From Xenophilus sp. AP218F (GTDB lineage: Bacteria; Pseudomonadota; Gammaproteobacteria; Burkholderiales; Chromobacteriaceae): a stretch of DNA of 64,000 bases. The translations under genes and the position numbers were made by a program. This document shows, in pieces, positions 38,381-47,535 of the stretch; position 1 is the first letter of the stretch, and every line of letters begins with the position of its first letter. The notes beneath the pieces were generated by a model. That model did no database searches, was not told the origin of the DNA, and saw only the letters and a program-made list of their open reading frames with translations. The DNA lies in assembly GCA_002213445.1 (NCBI GenBank), contig NJIE01000009.1, positions 179,433 through 243,432 on the forward strand. The letters are read 5' to 3'.

Positions 38381-38623
38381 CTAGGCCGGGTTCCAGGGCT
38401 GGAAAATCGGCTCGCTGGCCAACAGCCGCAGCCGGCCTTGCGGGCCGCTCTCCAGCAAGCGACGCTCGTCCACCGCCACGCCTATCGACACCTGAAAGCC
38501 TTCTTCCGCGGGGAAACGCCGCGCCACGTCGCGCAGGGCCTCTTCCGACCACGGATTCTGGATATCCACCGCGCACCAGGCCCGGCCTTCCTTTTGGACT
38601 TCTACTCGAAAATGCTTGCTCAT
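38381..38623 (-). CDS. Small conserved hypothetical protein
   Basis: An 80-residue protein beginning MSKHFRVEVQKEGRAWCAV, with AGGA eight bases before the chosen ATG (38623). The middle has WSEEALRDVARRFPAEEGFQVSIGVAVDERRLL. It looks like a compact alpha-beta protein with no recognised domain. It follows the MOSC gene closely on the same strand. Confidence 0.6.
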   Translation of the reverse strand: MSKHFRVEVQKEGRAWCAVDIQNPWSEEALRDVARRFPAEEGFQVSIGVAVDERRLLESGPQGRLRLLASEPIFQPWNPA

Positions 38624-38711
38624 TTCGCTCATCCTGCAAGACAAGCGCCGCCTTGAAGGCGGCGCGAAACAAAACCGGCCACAGCCGCCCGCGCGGGCGG
38701 CCTGTCCGGCA

Positions 38712-39413
38712 TCAAGGGGCGCGGCCTTCCATGCGCAGGCTCCAGTCTTCCACTTCCGATGTCGCCAGACGGCGCGCGATCAGTTGCTGCCAGGACTCCA
38801 CCAGCGGCAGGCGGCTGGCCTCCCGCAACAGCTCGCGGTCCAGACAGCGGTGATAGAAGACTTCGATCAGGCGCGCCAGCGGCCACTCCGGATGCGGACG
38901 CGCCTCCAGCAAGATCGCGTCGCCGCTCGCCAGCTCGCCCTCTTCCAGCACCCGGCAATACCAGCCGGTGCGGGCGCTGTCCTGCAAGCGCCGCGCCATA
39001 TTGGGCACGCCGAAGCGGTCGTTCAGCTTCCAGCAGGGCTGGCGCCCCTGCGACACCTCCAGGAGGGCGCTGCCGATGCGCAGCTGATCGCCCAGGCAGA
39101 CATTGCTTTCGTCCACGCCCAGCGTGCTGAGGTTTTCGCCAAACGCGCCCGGCTGGCGCAAGACCGGCAGATCGCCGATCTCTTCCCGCCAGAGCGGATA
39201 ATGCTCGAAAGCGTAAAGGTGCACCGCCTTGTGGACGCCGCCGTGATGGCGCAGATCGCCTTGCTCGTCGCCGGCCAGCCCGAGCTTGCCGACGGCGACC
39301 TTGCCCTCCACGCCGCGCTTGTCGATGCCGCTCATGCTGCCGGGCCGGGTGTAAGGCTTGGCCTTGCCGGTCAGCACCAGCCCCACCGCGCCTATCTGCC
39401 GCCGGTCGCTCAT
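38712..39413 (-). CDS. MOSC-domain protein (YiiM type)
   Basis: A 233-residue protein of the MOSC/YiiM family, which binds molybdenum cofactor and reduces N-hydroxylated compounds. It has KAVHLYAFEHYPLW, FGENLSTLGVDESNVCLGDQLRIG, and the cofactor-ligand region LEVSQGRQPCWKLNDRFG with the conserved Cys. The C-terminal 3-alpha region follows (RLIEVFYHRCLD). The start MSDRRQIGAV overlaps no gene, being five bases after the amidotransferase stop. Cotranscribed with the amidotransferase. Confidence 0.9.
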   Translation of the reverse strand: MSDRRQIGAVGLVLTGKAKPYTRPGSMSGIDKRGVEGKVAVGKLGLAGDEQGDLRHHGGVHKAVHLYAFEHYPLWREEIGDLPVLRQPGAFGENLSTLGVDESNVCLGDQLRIGSALLEVSQGRQPCWKLNDRFGVPNMARRLQDSARTGWYCRVLEEGELASGDAILLEARPHPEWPLARLIEVFYHRCLDRELLREASRLPLVESWQQLIARRLATSEVEDWSLRMEGRAP

Positions 39414-39417
39414 CGGC

Positions 39418-40119
39418 TTAGCGCTCCAGCTGGTCCAGCCACTTGGCGAACACCGCCTCGGCCACTTGCTTGAGCCTGTCGCCATGTTTGGCGTTCTGTT
39501 CGCGCAAGGCGCGCGGGTCGATGCCGGCGGCGGAGAGTTCGCCGGTATGGCCGATCAGCCATTGCTCCAGCTTCTTGGGATCCGCCTCCAGGTGGAATTG
39601 CAGGCCCAGCGCGTTGTGGCCGACCGAGAAGGCCTGGTTGGGGCAGCGGTTGCTGCTGGCCAGCAGTTGCGCGGAAGCGGGGATCTCGAACTGATCGCCG
39701 TGCCAGTGCAGCACCATCGGCGCGTCCTGCAGCGGCGACAGCGCCGATTTCAAGCCGGCTTCGGTCAGTTGCAGTTCGCCGAAGCCGATTTCCTTGTGGC
39801 CCATGCTGCCCACCTTGGCGCCCAGCGCGCGCGCCATCAGCTGCGCGCCCAGGCACACGCCCAGGATCGGACGGTTCGACTCCAGGCGCTGCTCGATCAG
39901 GCGCATTTCTTCGCCCAGGAAGGGGTATTGCTCGTCGTCGAAGGCGCCGATCGGGCCGCCCAGCACCACCAGCAAGTCCACCTTGTCCAGGTCTATGGTC
40001 CACAGCTCGTTCACGCCGGCGTCGTAGTAATGAACGTTGTATCCGCGGCTGCGCAGCAGCGGGTCAAGAATGCCCATGTCCTCGAATGCGAGGTGGCGAA
40101 TCGCAACTACAGTTTTCAT
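39418..40119 (-). CDS. Class I glutamine amidotransferase-like protein
   Basis: A 233-residue GATase-1 protein like GMP-synthase amidotransferase domains. Oxyanion strand VVLGGPIGAFDD, nucleophile elbow GVCLGAQLMARALG, and the catalytic His region LGLQFHLEADP are visible. Stand-alone proteins of this kind hydrolyse glutamine-like or gamma-glutamyl compounds. It is first in a run with the MOSC gene and has an AT-rich promoter region with inverted repeats upstream (40190-40230). Confidence 0.9.
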   Translation of the reverse strand: MKTVVAIRHLAFEDMGILDPLLRSRGYNVHYYDAGVNELWTIDLDKVDLLVVLGGPIGAFDDEQYPFLGEEMRLIEQRLESNRPILGVCLGAQLMARALGAKVGSMGHKEIGFGELQLTEAGLKSALSPLQDAPMVLHWHGDQFEIPASAQLLASSNRCPNQAFSVGHNALGLQFHLEADPKKLEQWLIGHTGELSAAGIDPRALREQNAKHGDRLKQVAEAVFAKWLDQLER

Positions 40120-40192
40120 CCCGGCTCCCGTTACGAACGTAAAATAAACAGGGGCAGACTATATATCATTCCAATTGAATATCAAAATGGAA

Positions 40193-40229
40193 TTTATTCA
40201 TGATGTATACATTTCATTTCATGAATAAA
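40193..40229. repeat. AT-rich inverted repeat in the amidotransferase promoter region
   Basis: TTTATTCATG (40193-40202) and CATGAATAAA (40220-40229) are perfect inverted arms separated by 17 bases, which contain a second perfect palindrome ATGTATACAT (40203-40212). It lies about 75 bases upstream of the amidotransferase start and is likely a binding site or promoter element. Confidence 0.6.
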
Positions 40230-40285
40230 ACCGTCCTCGCCCCCGCCTGTCGAGCTTCCCCGTCCCGGTCCGGGAGCGCCCTGGC

Positions 40286-41320
40286 TCAGTAATCCAGCCA
40301 GTCGTTCAGCAACAGCCCCACGCCTATGCCGCGCGAGCGGTAGTTGTAGTCGATCAGGCTTTCGCCATAGCCGCTGAAGGCCTGCACGTAGCCGCGCAGC
40401 CGGCCGGTCAGCGGGAAAGTCCAGTCCAGTTGCAGCGCGCCCTTGCCGGTGGCGAGGTTGAGCCTGGCCAGCGCCGACAGCGACTGGCGGCCGAACAGGT
40501 AGCTGGCGCGCAACTCGCCGTGGCCCATGTAATCCAGGATGTCCGGATTGTCGTCGTCGGCGGCCTTTTCCGGAATGCGCCGCCAGAGGCGCGCGCCCAG
40601 CGTCAGATCGCCGTTTTCCAGCGCCGTCATCGCGTAGACGCGGTTCCAGCTGCGCGACAGCGGGTCGGACTGGCCGTTGGATTGATGCACCGCGCCCAGC
40701 CCCACCATCCGCACCCGCCAATCGCCCAGCCGCCAGTCCACCGGCAAGGTCGCCATCAGCTCCGGCTCGTAATCGGTCTCGCGAAACGGCGACGACTCCT
40801 GCTTGTTGTACATCTGCCAGTGCGACTGCTGGGTGTAGCCGGCCCAGATGTCCAGCGGTGTGCCGCCGACGTTTTCCCACAGCTTGGTCTTGAACGACAG
40901 CTGGAATTTGGCCTCGACGTGGTCGAGGTCGCCGCCGAACAGCGGCGTGGTGCCGCGGCTGGGCGACGACGGCGTCGCGTTCGGATCATGCTGGTACCAC
41001 GCCGGCAGGAAGTAATTGGCGCGATAGCCGCGCAGGACGAAAGTGCCGCGCTTGTCGTCGGCATCCAGATCCCAGGCGCGGGACAAGGGGCTGGCGCCTG
41101 GCGCGGGCGGCTCTGCCTGCGGCGCGGCGGCCAGCGCGGGCGACGGGACGGCGACCGGCGCGTCCGCGGCCAGTTGGCGCGCGGCCGCGTCGAAGCAGGC
41201 CAGCCGCGCCTCGTCGCTCGCCAACTCCCGGCAGCGCAGCAACGCCTCGCTCGCCGACGGCGCGCCTGCCGCGGCGCATAGCGGCAACAGGCCGACAGCG
41301 GCCAGAATGAATGCTTTCAT
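40286..41320 (-). CDS. pldA: Outer-membrane phospholipase A1
   Basis: A 344-residue precursor with signal peptide (MKAFILAAVGLLPLCAAAGA) and a Cys-containing linker (ALLRCRELASDEARLACFD) before the beta-barrel. The barrel starts near GTFVLRGYRANYFLPAWY. Catalytic His and Ser are in GAVHQSNGQSDPLSRSWNR, with the next strand RVYAMTAL; the C-terminus ends in an aromatic (WLDY). OMPLA hydrolyses outer-membrane phospholipids when the membrane is disturbed. Confidence 0.93.
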   Translation of the reverse strand: MKAFILAAVGLLPLCAAAGAPSASEALLRCRELASDEARLACFDAAARQLAADAPVAVPSPALAAAPQAEPPAPGASPLSRAWDLDADDKRGTFVLRGYRANYFLPAWYQHDPNATPSSPSRGTTPLFGGDLDHVEAKFQLSFKTKLWENVGGTPLDIWAGYTQQSHWQMYNKQESSPFRETDYEPELMATLPVDWRLGDWRVRMVGLGAVHQSNGQSDPLSRSWNRVYAMTALENGDLTLGARLWRRIPEKAADDDNPDILDYMGHGELRASYLFGRQSLSALARLNLATGKGALQLDWTFPLTGRLRGYVQAFSGYGESLIDYNYRSRGIGVGLLLNDWLDY

Positions 41321-41374
41321 CGCGTCTCCTCGCAAAAGCCGAAGCCCGCGCCGGAACGCGCGGGCCAGAAACAC

Positions 41375-41402
41375 AAAAGGCCCCGCTGATGCGGAGCCTT
41401 TG
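41375..41402 (-). terminator. Terminator after rpsT
   Basis: AAAGGCcCCGC/GCGGaGCCTTT hairpin with a U-rich minus-strand tail, about 30 bases after the rpsT stop. Confidence 0.85.
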
Positions 41403-41430
41403 CGTATTCTTTCAGCCTGGGCTGATGATC

Positions 41431-41694
41431 TTAGGCCATGGCCTTGATCTGAGCGGACAGACGGCTCTTGTGACGAGCGGCCTTGTTCTTGTGGAACACG
41501 CCCTTGTCAGCGATGCGGTCGATCACTTTCTGGGAAGCCTGGAATACTACCTGAGCGGCAGCTTTGTCGCCGGCTTCAACTGCTTTGAGCACTTTCTTGA
41601 CTGCGGTACGGAACGCAGTACGCAGGCTGGCGTTGTGCGCGCGCTGCTTAAGGGCTGTGCGTGCACGCTTGCGAGCTTGTGCGCTGTTAGCCAT
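41431..41694 (-). CDS. rpsT: 30S ribosomal protein S20
   Basis: An 87-residue basic helical protein: [18 protein letters not shown] at the N-terminus, [19 protein letters not shown] and the terminal [19 protein letters not shown]. It binds 16S rRNA in the small subunit. The start is fixed by the [12 protein letters not shown] family N-terminus with AGGAGAT upstream. It is divergent from murJ, a frequent arrangement. Confidence 0.97.
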   Translation of the reverse strand: MANSAQARKRARTALKQRAHNASLRTAFRTAVKKVLKAVEAGDKAAAQVVFQASQKVIDRIADKGVFHKNKAARHKSRLSAQIKAMA

Positions 41695-41824
41695 GGATTT
41701 ATCTCCTGATGAGCGGAATCTGAAACCCGCGATTCTAAGCCCTAAACTCAGGTTTTGCAACAATAAACCCGCCAGCGTAAACTAGCGGGCTTGCTCAACC
41801 CGCCTAGCGTCCCCCAATTACCCA

Positions 41825-43360
41825 ATGAACCTGCTCAAGGCCCTGGCTGCTGTCAGCAGCATGACCATGGTGTCGCGCATTCTCGGCCTGGTGCGCGATA
41901 CCCTGATCGCCCGCGTATTCGGAGCCGGCATGGCCGCCGACGCTTTCAACGCCGCTTTCAAGATTCCCAACATGCTGCGGCGCTTGTTCGCCGAGGGCGC
42001 GTTCTCGCAAGCCTTCGTCCCCATCCTCGGCGAATACAAGCAACAGCGCAGCGAGGAAGAAACCCGCGAATTCATCGGCAAGGTCACCGGCGTGCTCGGC
42101 TCGGTGCTGTTCGTGGTGACCGCGCTTGGCATGCTGGCCGCGCCGGCCATCATGTGGATCTCCGCGCCGGGCTTTTACCGCGACCCGGCCAAGGCGGCGC
42201 TGTTCGCCGACATCCTGCGCGTGTCCTTCCCCTACATCTTCTTCATTTCGCTGTCGTCGATGACCGGCAGCATCCTCAACAGCTGGGGCCGGTTTTCCGT
42301 GCCGGCGTTTACGCCCACCTTCCTCAATCTCAGCTTCATCGTCTTCGCGCTGTGGCTCACCCATTACTTCAACCCGCCCATCATGGCGCTGGCCTGGGCG
42401 GTGTTCGTCGGCGGCCTGATCCAGCTGGTATGGCAGCTGCCCTTCCTCAAGCAGATAGGCATGCTCGCCCGGCCGCGCTTCGCCTTCCGCGACCCGGAAG
42501 TCTGGCGGGTGATCCGGCAGATGGGGCCGGCGATCTTCGGCGTGTCGGTGGCGCAGATCTCGCTGCTGATCAACTCCACCTTCGCCTCCTTCCTGCCCAC
42601 CGGCAGCGTGTCGTGGATGTATTACGCCGACCGGCTGATGGAATTCCCGTCCGGCGTGCTGGGCGTAGCGCTCGGCACCATCCTGCTGCCGTCCTTGTCC
42701 AAGCACGCCGCCAGCAAGTCCGACGCCGAGTTCAGCGTGCTGCTGGACTGGGGCATCCGCCTGTCCTTGCTGCTGGCGGTGCCGGCCACGGTGGGTCTTG
42801 GCATCCTGTCCGGTCCGCTGCTCTCCACGCTGTTCATGTACGGCAAGTTCACCGCCCACGACGCGCTGATGTCACAGCAGGCGGTGATCGCCTACTCCTT
42901 CGGCCTTTTGGGGCTGATTCTGGTCAAGGTGCTGGCGCCCGGCTTTTACGCGCGCCAGGACATCAAGACGCCGGTGCGCATCGCGGTGATCACGCTGTGC
43001 GCCACCCAGGCCATGAACCTGGCCTTCGTCTTTCCGCTCAAGCACGCCGGCCTCGCGCTGTCCATCGGCCTCGCCTCCTGCCTCAACGCCACGCTGCTGC
43101 TGATCAAGCTGCGCCAGCGCGGCATTTATCAGCCGCTGCCGGGCTGGCAAAGCTTTTTGGTCAAGCTCGCCTGCGCCATCGCCGCCATGGCGGCGGTGCT
43201 GCTGCTGTGCGAATGGTGGCTGCCGATCAACTGGCACGGCCACGCCCTGGCGCGCGTCGGCTGGCTGAGCCTGCTGGTGGCCGCCGGCGCCGCGGCGTAC
43301 TTCACCGCGCTATTCGCGCTGGGCTTCCGGCCGCGCGATTTCATGCGCCGCGAGGCGTGA
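41825..43360 (+). CDS. murJ: Lipid II flippase MurJ
   Basis: A 511-residue MOP-family flippase with about 14 helices. The N-terminus [25 protein letters not shown] is diagnostic; [28 protein letters not shown] and [22 protein letters not shown] follow. It moves lipid II across the inner membrane for peptidoglycan synthesis. It starts 130 bases from the divergent rpsT and is followed after 29 bases by queF. Confidence 0.96.
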   Translation: MNLLKALAAVSSMTMVSRILGLVRDTLIARVFGAGMAADAFNAAFKIPNMLRRLFAEGAFSQAFVPILGEYKQQRSEEETREFIGKVTGVLGSVLFVVTALGMLAAPAIMWISAPGFYRDPAKAALFADILRVSFPYIFFISLSSMTGSILNSWGRFSVPAFTPTFLNLSFIVFALWLTHYFNPPIMALAWAVFVGGLIQLVWQLPFLKQIGMLARPRFAFRDPEVWRVIRQMGPAIFGVSVAQISLLINSTFASFLPTGSVSWMYYADRLMEFPSGVLGVALGTILLPSLSKHAASKSDAEFSVLLDWGIRLSLLLAVPATVGLGILSGPLLSTLFMYGKFTAHDALMSQQAVIAYSFGLLGLILVKVLAPGFYARQDIKTPVRIAVITLCATQAMNLAFVFPLKHAGLALSIGLASCLNATLLLIKLRQRGIYQPLPGWQSFLVKLACAIAAMAAVLLLCEWWLPINWHGHALARVGWLSLLVAAGAAAYFTALFALGFRPRDFMRREA

Positions 43361-43389
43361 TACAGACCGACCCGCATGCGAGGCATCCC

Positions 43390-44223
43390 ATGAACCATCT
43401 CACACCCGAACATTCGCCGCTGGGCAAGACCGTCAGCTATCAGGATCAGTACGACCCCAGTCTGCTGTTCCCCATCGCCCGCCAGACCAAGCGCCAGGAA
43501 ATCGGCGTCGACGAAGCCGCGTTGCCGTTCTCAGGCGTCGACATCTGGACCGGCTTCGAGCTGTCGTGGCTGAACGGCAGGGGCAAGCCGCAGGTCGGCA
43601 TCGCCACCTTCCGCATCCCGGCGACCAGCCCCAGGCTGATCGAATCCAAGTCGTTCAAGCTGTATCTGAACAGCTACAACCAGACCAGAATGGAAAGCCC
43701 GGACGCCCTCGCCGCGCAACTGGCGCGCGACCTGTCCGCGGCCGCCGGCGCGGAAGTCGCGGTCTCCATCCTGCTGCCGCCAGCCTTCGCCGCCGAGCGG
43801 GTGCGCGAGCTGGACGGCGAATACATCGACGATCTGGACATCGAGGTGGACCGCTACGCGCCCTGCCCGGACATCCTGCGGGCCGATCCGGCCGCCATCG
43901 TCAGCGAAACCTTGTGCAGCAATCTCTTGAAGTCCAACTGCCTGGTCACCGGCCAGCCGGACTGGGGCAGCGTGTCCATCCGCTACACCGGACCCAAGAT
44001 GGACCGCGAAGCGCTGCTGAGGTATCTGATCGGCTTCCGCCAGCACAACGAATTCCACGAGCAATGCGTGGAACGCATCTTCGTCGACCTGCTGCGCGCC
44101 TGCGCGCCGGCGCAGCTGACCGTCTACGCCCGCTACACCCGCCGCGGCGGCCTGGACATCAACCCATGGCGCAGCAATTTCGAAACGCCGCCGCAAGACA
44201 ACGTCCGCGCAGCCCGGCAGTAA
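43390..44223 (+). CDS. queF: NADPH-dependent 7-cyano-7-deazaguanine reductase
   Basis: A 277-residue long-form (E. coli type) QueF. It reduces preQ0 to preQ1 in queuosine synthesis. Features: [17 protein letters not shown], a nucleophilic Cys region [33 protein letters not shown] and [35 protein letters not shown]. The start at 43390 has family N-terminus [12 protein letters not shown]. Likely cotranscribed with murJ. Confidence 0.96.
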   Translation: MNHLTPEHSPLGKTVSYQDQYDPSLLFPIARQTKRQEIGVDEAALPFSGVDIWTGFELSWLNGRGKPQVGIATFRIPATSPRLIESKSFKLYLNSYNQTRMESPDALAAQLARDLSAAAGAEVAVSILLPPAFAAERVRELDGEYIDDLDIEVDRYAPCPDILRADPAAIVSETLCSNLLKSNCLVTGQPDWGSVSIRYTGPKMDREALLRYLIGFRQHNEFHEQCVERIFVDLLRACAPAQLTVYARYTRRGGLDINPWRSNFETPPQDNVRAARQ

Positions 44224-44368
44224 GCGCCGCCACAGCCGCCCGGTCTCGCCGGGCGGCGCCGATTTCGTCCCTCCCCGCCGCCGCCCTGGCCATCACGCCG
44301 CCGTTCATGCTTAATAGATGCCACAAAATGTCGCTTTATCCCGATATCCATCCATCAAAGGGGCAACC

Positions 44369-44890
44369 ATGGCATCTTCTCTCTACCTGGCGTCGCAACG
44401 GCTTTGCAAAGGCACGCTGGCGCTGTCCATCGGCCTGTTCGGCCTGCTGGTCGCCAGCGGCAACCTGATCGACTATTCGTCCAACTGGCAGTTCGTGCAG
44501 CACGTGCTGAGCATGGACAGCATGCAGCCCTGGTTCCACGGCGAGGCGCTGCGCGGCCGCGCCATCCACAGCCTGCCGCTGCAGAAGCTGGCCTACGCGG
44601 CCATCATCTGCGGCGAGATGGCGGTGGGCGCGCTGTGCAGCCTGGGCGGCGTCTTCATCCTGCTGGCCATCCGTCCGGGCTGCGGCCGCTGGCTGGTTCG
44701 CGGCAAGTGCTGCTTCACGCTGGGCGCGACGCTGGCGATCCTGGTCTGGTACACCGGCTTCGCCGTCATCGGCGGCGAATACTTCGCCATGTGGGCCAAC
44801 CAGTGGAACGGCCAGCACACCGCCTACGCCTTCGCCGGCTTCATCCTGCTCAGCCTGCTCTATATCGGCCAGCCGGAGCGGGAGGCCTGA
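44369..44890 (+). CDS. DUF2165-family membrane protein
   Basis: A 173-residue protein with four predicted helices. It has LSIGLFGLLVASGNLIDYSSNWQFVQHVLSMD at the N-terminus and the last block WYTGFAVIGGEYFAMWANQWNGQ, both typical of DUF2165. Function is unknown. ATG at 44369 is preferred to 44318 because the extra residues lack similarity and AGGGGC precedes. Confidence 0.9.
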   Translation: MASSLYLASQRLCKGTLALSIGLFGLLVASGNLIDYSSNWQFVQHVLSMDSMQPWFHGEALRGRAIHSLPLQKLAYAAIICGEMAVGALCSLGGVFILLAIRPGCGRWLVRGKCCFTLGATLAILVWYTGFAVIGGEYFAMWANQWNGQHTAYAFAGFILLSLLYIGQPEREA

Positions 44891-44902
44891 GCCGCCAAGG
44901 CG

Positions 44903-44933
44903 CAAAAAAGCCGCGCCCCCTGGGGGCGCGGCT
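44903..44933 (-). terminator. Terminator after rluA
   Basis: AGCCGCGCCCC/GGGGCGCGGCT hairpin with a CTG loop and six T on the minus strand, about 25 bases after the stop of the convergent gene; it also faces the DUF2165 gene end. Confidence 0.85.
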
Positions 44934-44955
44934 GGGCGCGAAGCGGCGGCCGGGC

Positions 44956-45636
44956 TCAGAACGGCGCCGGCGCTTCGAACTCCATCTCCTCGAAGGTCAC
45001 CGGGTGGCGCAATACCAGCCTTGACGCATGCAGCAGCAGGCGGTCGGCCTTGGCCAGCGCCTCCGGCGTGGCGTAGATGTCGTCGCCGAGAATGGGGTGG
45101 CCGGACTCCAGATGCAGCATGTGCATGCGCAGCTGATGGGCGCGGCCGGTTTGCGGGTCCAGCTCCATGCGGCTGACGTTGCGGCCGGCGTCGCGCGACA
45201 GCACGCGGTAGCGGGTGATGGCCTCCTTGCCGTGCTCGTAGTCCACCTTCTGCCGCGGCCGGTTCGGCCAATCGATGATCAGCGGCAGGTCGATCACGCC
45301 GCTATTGCTCTGCACGACGCCGTCCACCACCGCGATGTAGCGCTTCTTGACCTTGCGATCCATGAAGGCGACCGACAGCGCGCGTTGCATTTCCGGCCCG
45401 CGGCCCATCACCACCAGGCCGGAGGTGGCCATGTCCAGGCGATGGACGGTAAGCGCGTCCGGGTAGTCTTTCTGCGCCCGGCTGATCAGGCAATCGGCCT
45501 TGTCTTCGCCGCGCCCCGGCACCGACAGCAGGCCGGCCGGCTTGTCCAGCACCAGCAGGCAATCATCGACGTAGACGATGTCGAGGCCGGTGTCCGGCGG
45601 AGGGTTGTAGTGTTCCAGATTGTGTTGTTGTTGCAT
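44956..45636 (-). CDS. rluA: RluA-family pseudouridine synthase
   Basis: A 226-residue pseudouridine synthase. Catalytic motif HRLDMATSGLVVMG has the active Asp; DKPAGLLSVPG and RAHQLRMHMLHLESGHPILGDDIYA follow. It lacks an S4 domain and has the short length of E. coli RluA (23S rRNA U746 and tRNA U32). The start MQQQHNLEHY at 45636 is preferred; a longer frame adds 20 residues. Confidence 0.9.
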   Translation of the reverse strand: MQQQHNLEHYNPPPDTGLDIVYVDDCLLVLDKPAGLLSVPGRGEDKADCLISRAQKDYPDALTVHRLDMATSGLVVMGRGPEMQRALSVAFMDRKVKKRYIAVVDGVVQSNSGVIDLPLIIDWPNRPRQKVDYEHGKEAITRYRVLSRDAGRNVSRMELDPQTGRAHQLRMHMLHLESGHPILGDDIYATPEALAKADRLLLHASRLVLRHPVTFEEMEFEAPAPF

Positions 45637-45804
45637 CGACTGCCGCCAAAAATAACGATTGGCGGCGATTATCGGCGCTAAGGCCTTGGCCGACAAGGGC
45701 TTGCCGCCAAGCTGTCACCACCGATAGTCGCCGGCGCTGTCACTTGCCCTTTCCCCCCCCGCGGCGGCAAGCTGTCACCGCAAACATAAAACCAAGGACA
45801 GATC

Positions 45805-46509
45805 ATGGCAGAACAGTTTTATCAGGACGCTTATCAAACCCGCCTTGCCACTCGCGTGCTGCTCCACGACGACGCCGGCCTGGTGCTGGAGGATACGCTG
45901 TGCTACCCGCTGGGCGGCGGCCAGCCGGGCGACTGCGCCACGCTGACGCTGGCCGACGGCGGCGCGCTGCGCGTCGTCGATACCCGCCGCGACCGCGAAA
46001 GCCGCGCCATCCTGCACCAGACCGAGGGCCGCCTGCGCCTCGCGCCGGGCGCGGAGGTGACGCTGGAGCTGGACTGGGAGCGCCGTTACCGCCACATGCG
46101 CATCCACACCTGTCTGCACCTGCTGTCGGTGGTGCTGCCCTTCGGCGTCACCGGCGGCAATCTGAGCGCCGAATCCGGCCGGCTGGACTTCGACGTGCCG
46201 GAAGACGTCGCACTGGACAAGGACGACATCGAGACCCGCCTCAACCAGTTGATCGCCCGCGATCTGCCGGTCGCCATCCGCATGAGCAGCGGCGAGGCGC
46301 TCAAGGCCCAGCCGGAACTGATCAAGACCATGTCGGTGACGCCGCCGCTGCATCTGCCGGAAATCCGGCTGGTGGAAGTGGAAGGCGTGGATCTGCAACC
46401 CTGCGGCGGCACCCATGTGGCGCGCACCGGCGAAATCGGCCAGGTGCAGGTGCGCAAGATCGAAAACAAGGGCGCGCGCAACAAGCGGGTGGTGATCGCC
46501 CTCGCCTGA
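45805..46509 (+). CDS. Stand-alone alanyl-tRNA editing protein (AlaX type)
   Basis: A 234-residue trans-editing domain that hydrolyses Ser- or Gly-tRNA-Ala. It has YPLGGGQPGD near residue 34, the zinc motif RIHTCLHLLSVVL (HxxxH) and LQPCGGTHVARTGEIG (C and H). The start is well placed after an AGGACAG site. Ends in a strong terminator. Confidence 0.93.
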   Translation: MAEQFYQDAYQTRLATRVLLHDDAGLVLEDTLCYPLGGGQPGDCATLTLADGGALRVVDTRRDRESRAILHQTEGRLRLAPGAEVTLELDWERRYRHMRIHTCLHLLSVVLPFGVTGGNLSAESGRLDFDVPEDVALDKDDIETRLNQLIARDLPVAIRMSSGEALKAQPELIKTMSVTPPLHLPEIRLVEVEGVDLQPCGGTHVARTGEIGQVQVRKIENKGARNKRVVIALA

Positions 46510-46516
46510 GCCTGAT

Positions 46517-46546
46517 CCGGCCGGCGCGTCCGGCCGGTTTTTTTTA
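46517..46546 (+). terminator. Terminator after the AlaX gene
   Basis: CCGGCCGG/CCGGCCGG hairpin followed by eight T, eight bases after the stop codon. Confidence 0.9.
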
Positions 46547-46650
46547 CATAAAAAAGAGTGACGATTGGCATTCTTTTATGTTATTAATTCGCATTTTCAA
46601 TAAGCTGATCGCCCGCGCTCGCGCCGCGGCGCGAGCGAAGAGGCCCCACC

Positions 46651-47478
46651 TTGCCGACACTCGACGCCAGCACCCTGCTGCTTGACGCGCCCCACGGCTG
46701 CGCCATCTGCCGCGCCCGCCACCTGTCCTATTTCGGTTCCAAGGATTTCGGCCACGCCGGCAACGATCATTTCAGCGGCAGCCGCACCTTCGCCGATTAC
46801 GGCGTGCTGATTCCCTACTTCCAGTGCCGCGAATGCGGCTTCGTCTTCACCCAGGCCTTCGACGCCTGGTCGCCGGAGGACTTCGTCGAGCACATCTACA
46901 ACGACGATTACCATCTGTCCGACCCGCCGTTTCTCGACATCCGCCCCGCCGGCAACGCGCGGATGATCTGGGCCTCCCTGCGCCAGCGGCTGCAAAACGG
47001 AGCCCTGCTGGATTTCGGCGGCGGCAACGGCTCCTTCGCCCGGCATTTGCGCCGCCTGGGGGCGGAGGCCTACAGCTTCGATCCCCACTTCGGCCAGGTG
47101 GACGAACAAGCAAGCCAGCGCACCTTCGACGTGGTGACCTCGTTCGAGGTGATCGAGCACGTGCCGCATCGCGGCCAGCACGGCTGGATGCAGCAGCTGG
47201 CCGATTTCATGCGCGAGGACGGCCGCTCGCTGGCGGTGATCAGCACCGAGACGGTGCCCGTCGGCCACGACATCCACTGGTGGTACATCTGCCCGCGCAA
47301 CGGCCACATCAGCCTGCACAGCCCGCAAAGCCTGGCGCGCCTCGCCGCCGCCAGCGGCCTGCAAGTCTCGCCCATCCAGCCCGGCCTGTTCGCGCTGGCC
47401 GCGCCCGGCTGCGCCGGCGAAGTCAGCCGGCTGATCGCCGGCTGGCAGACTACGGACGAAGCAGCCGCCGCCCACTGA
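46651..47478 (+). CDS. Class I SAM-dependent methyltransferase with zinc-ribbon-like N-terminus
   Basis: A 275-residue methyltransferase. N-terminal cysteines (CAICRARHLS and FQCRECGFVFT) look like a zinc ribbon. The SAM-binding loop is LLDFGGGNGSFARHLRRLGAEAYSFDP; the post-I motif VVTSFEVIEHVPHRG follows. The substrate is unknown; similar proteins methylate sugars or small molecules. No ATG fits in frame upstream, so a TTG at 46651 with GAAGAGG is used; the start is uncertain. Confidence 0.8.
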   Translation: MPTLDASTLLLDAPHGCAICRARHLSYFGSKDFGHAGNDHFSGSRTFADYGVLIPYFQCRECGFVFTQAFDAWSPEDFVEHIYNDDYHLSDPPFLDIRPAGNARMIWASLRQRLQNGALLDFGGGNGSFARHLRRLGAEAYSFDPHFGQVDEQASQRTFDVVTSFEVIEHVPHRGQHGWMQQLADFMREDGRSLAVISTETVPVGHDIHWWYICPRNGHISLHSPQSLARLAAASGLQVSPIQPGLFALAAPGCAGEVSRLIAGWQTTDEAAAAH

Positions 47479-47487
47479 GGCGCGGCC

Positions 47488-47518
47488 ATGAAAAACGGGG
47501 GCCGAGGCCCCCGTCGTC
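47488..47518 (-). terminator. Terminator after the POT transporter
   Basis: GGGGGCC/GGCCCCC hairpin followed on the minus strand by a T5 tail, 18 bases after the transporter stop. Confidence 0.8.
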
Positions 47519-47535
47519 GTTTCGCGCCGCCCCGC

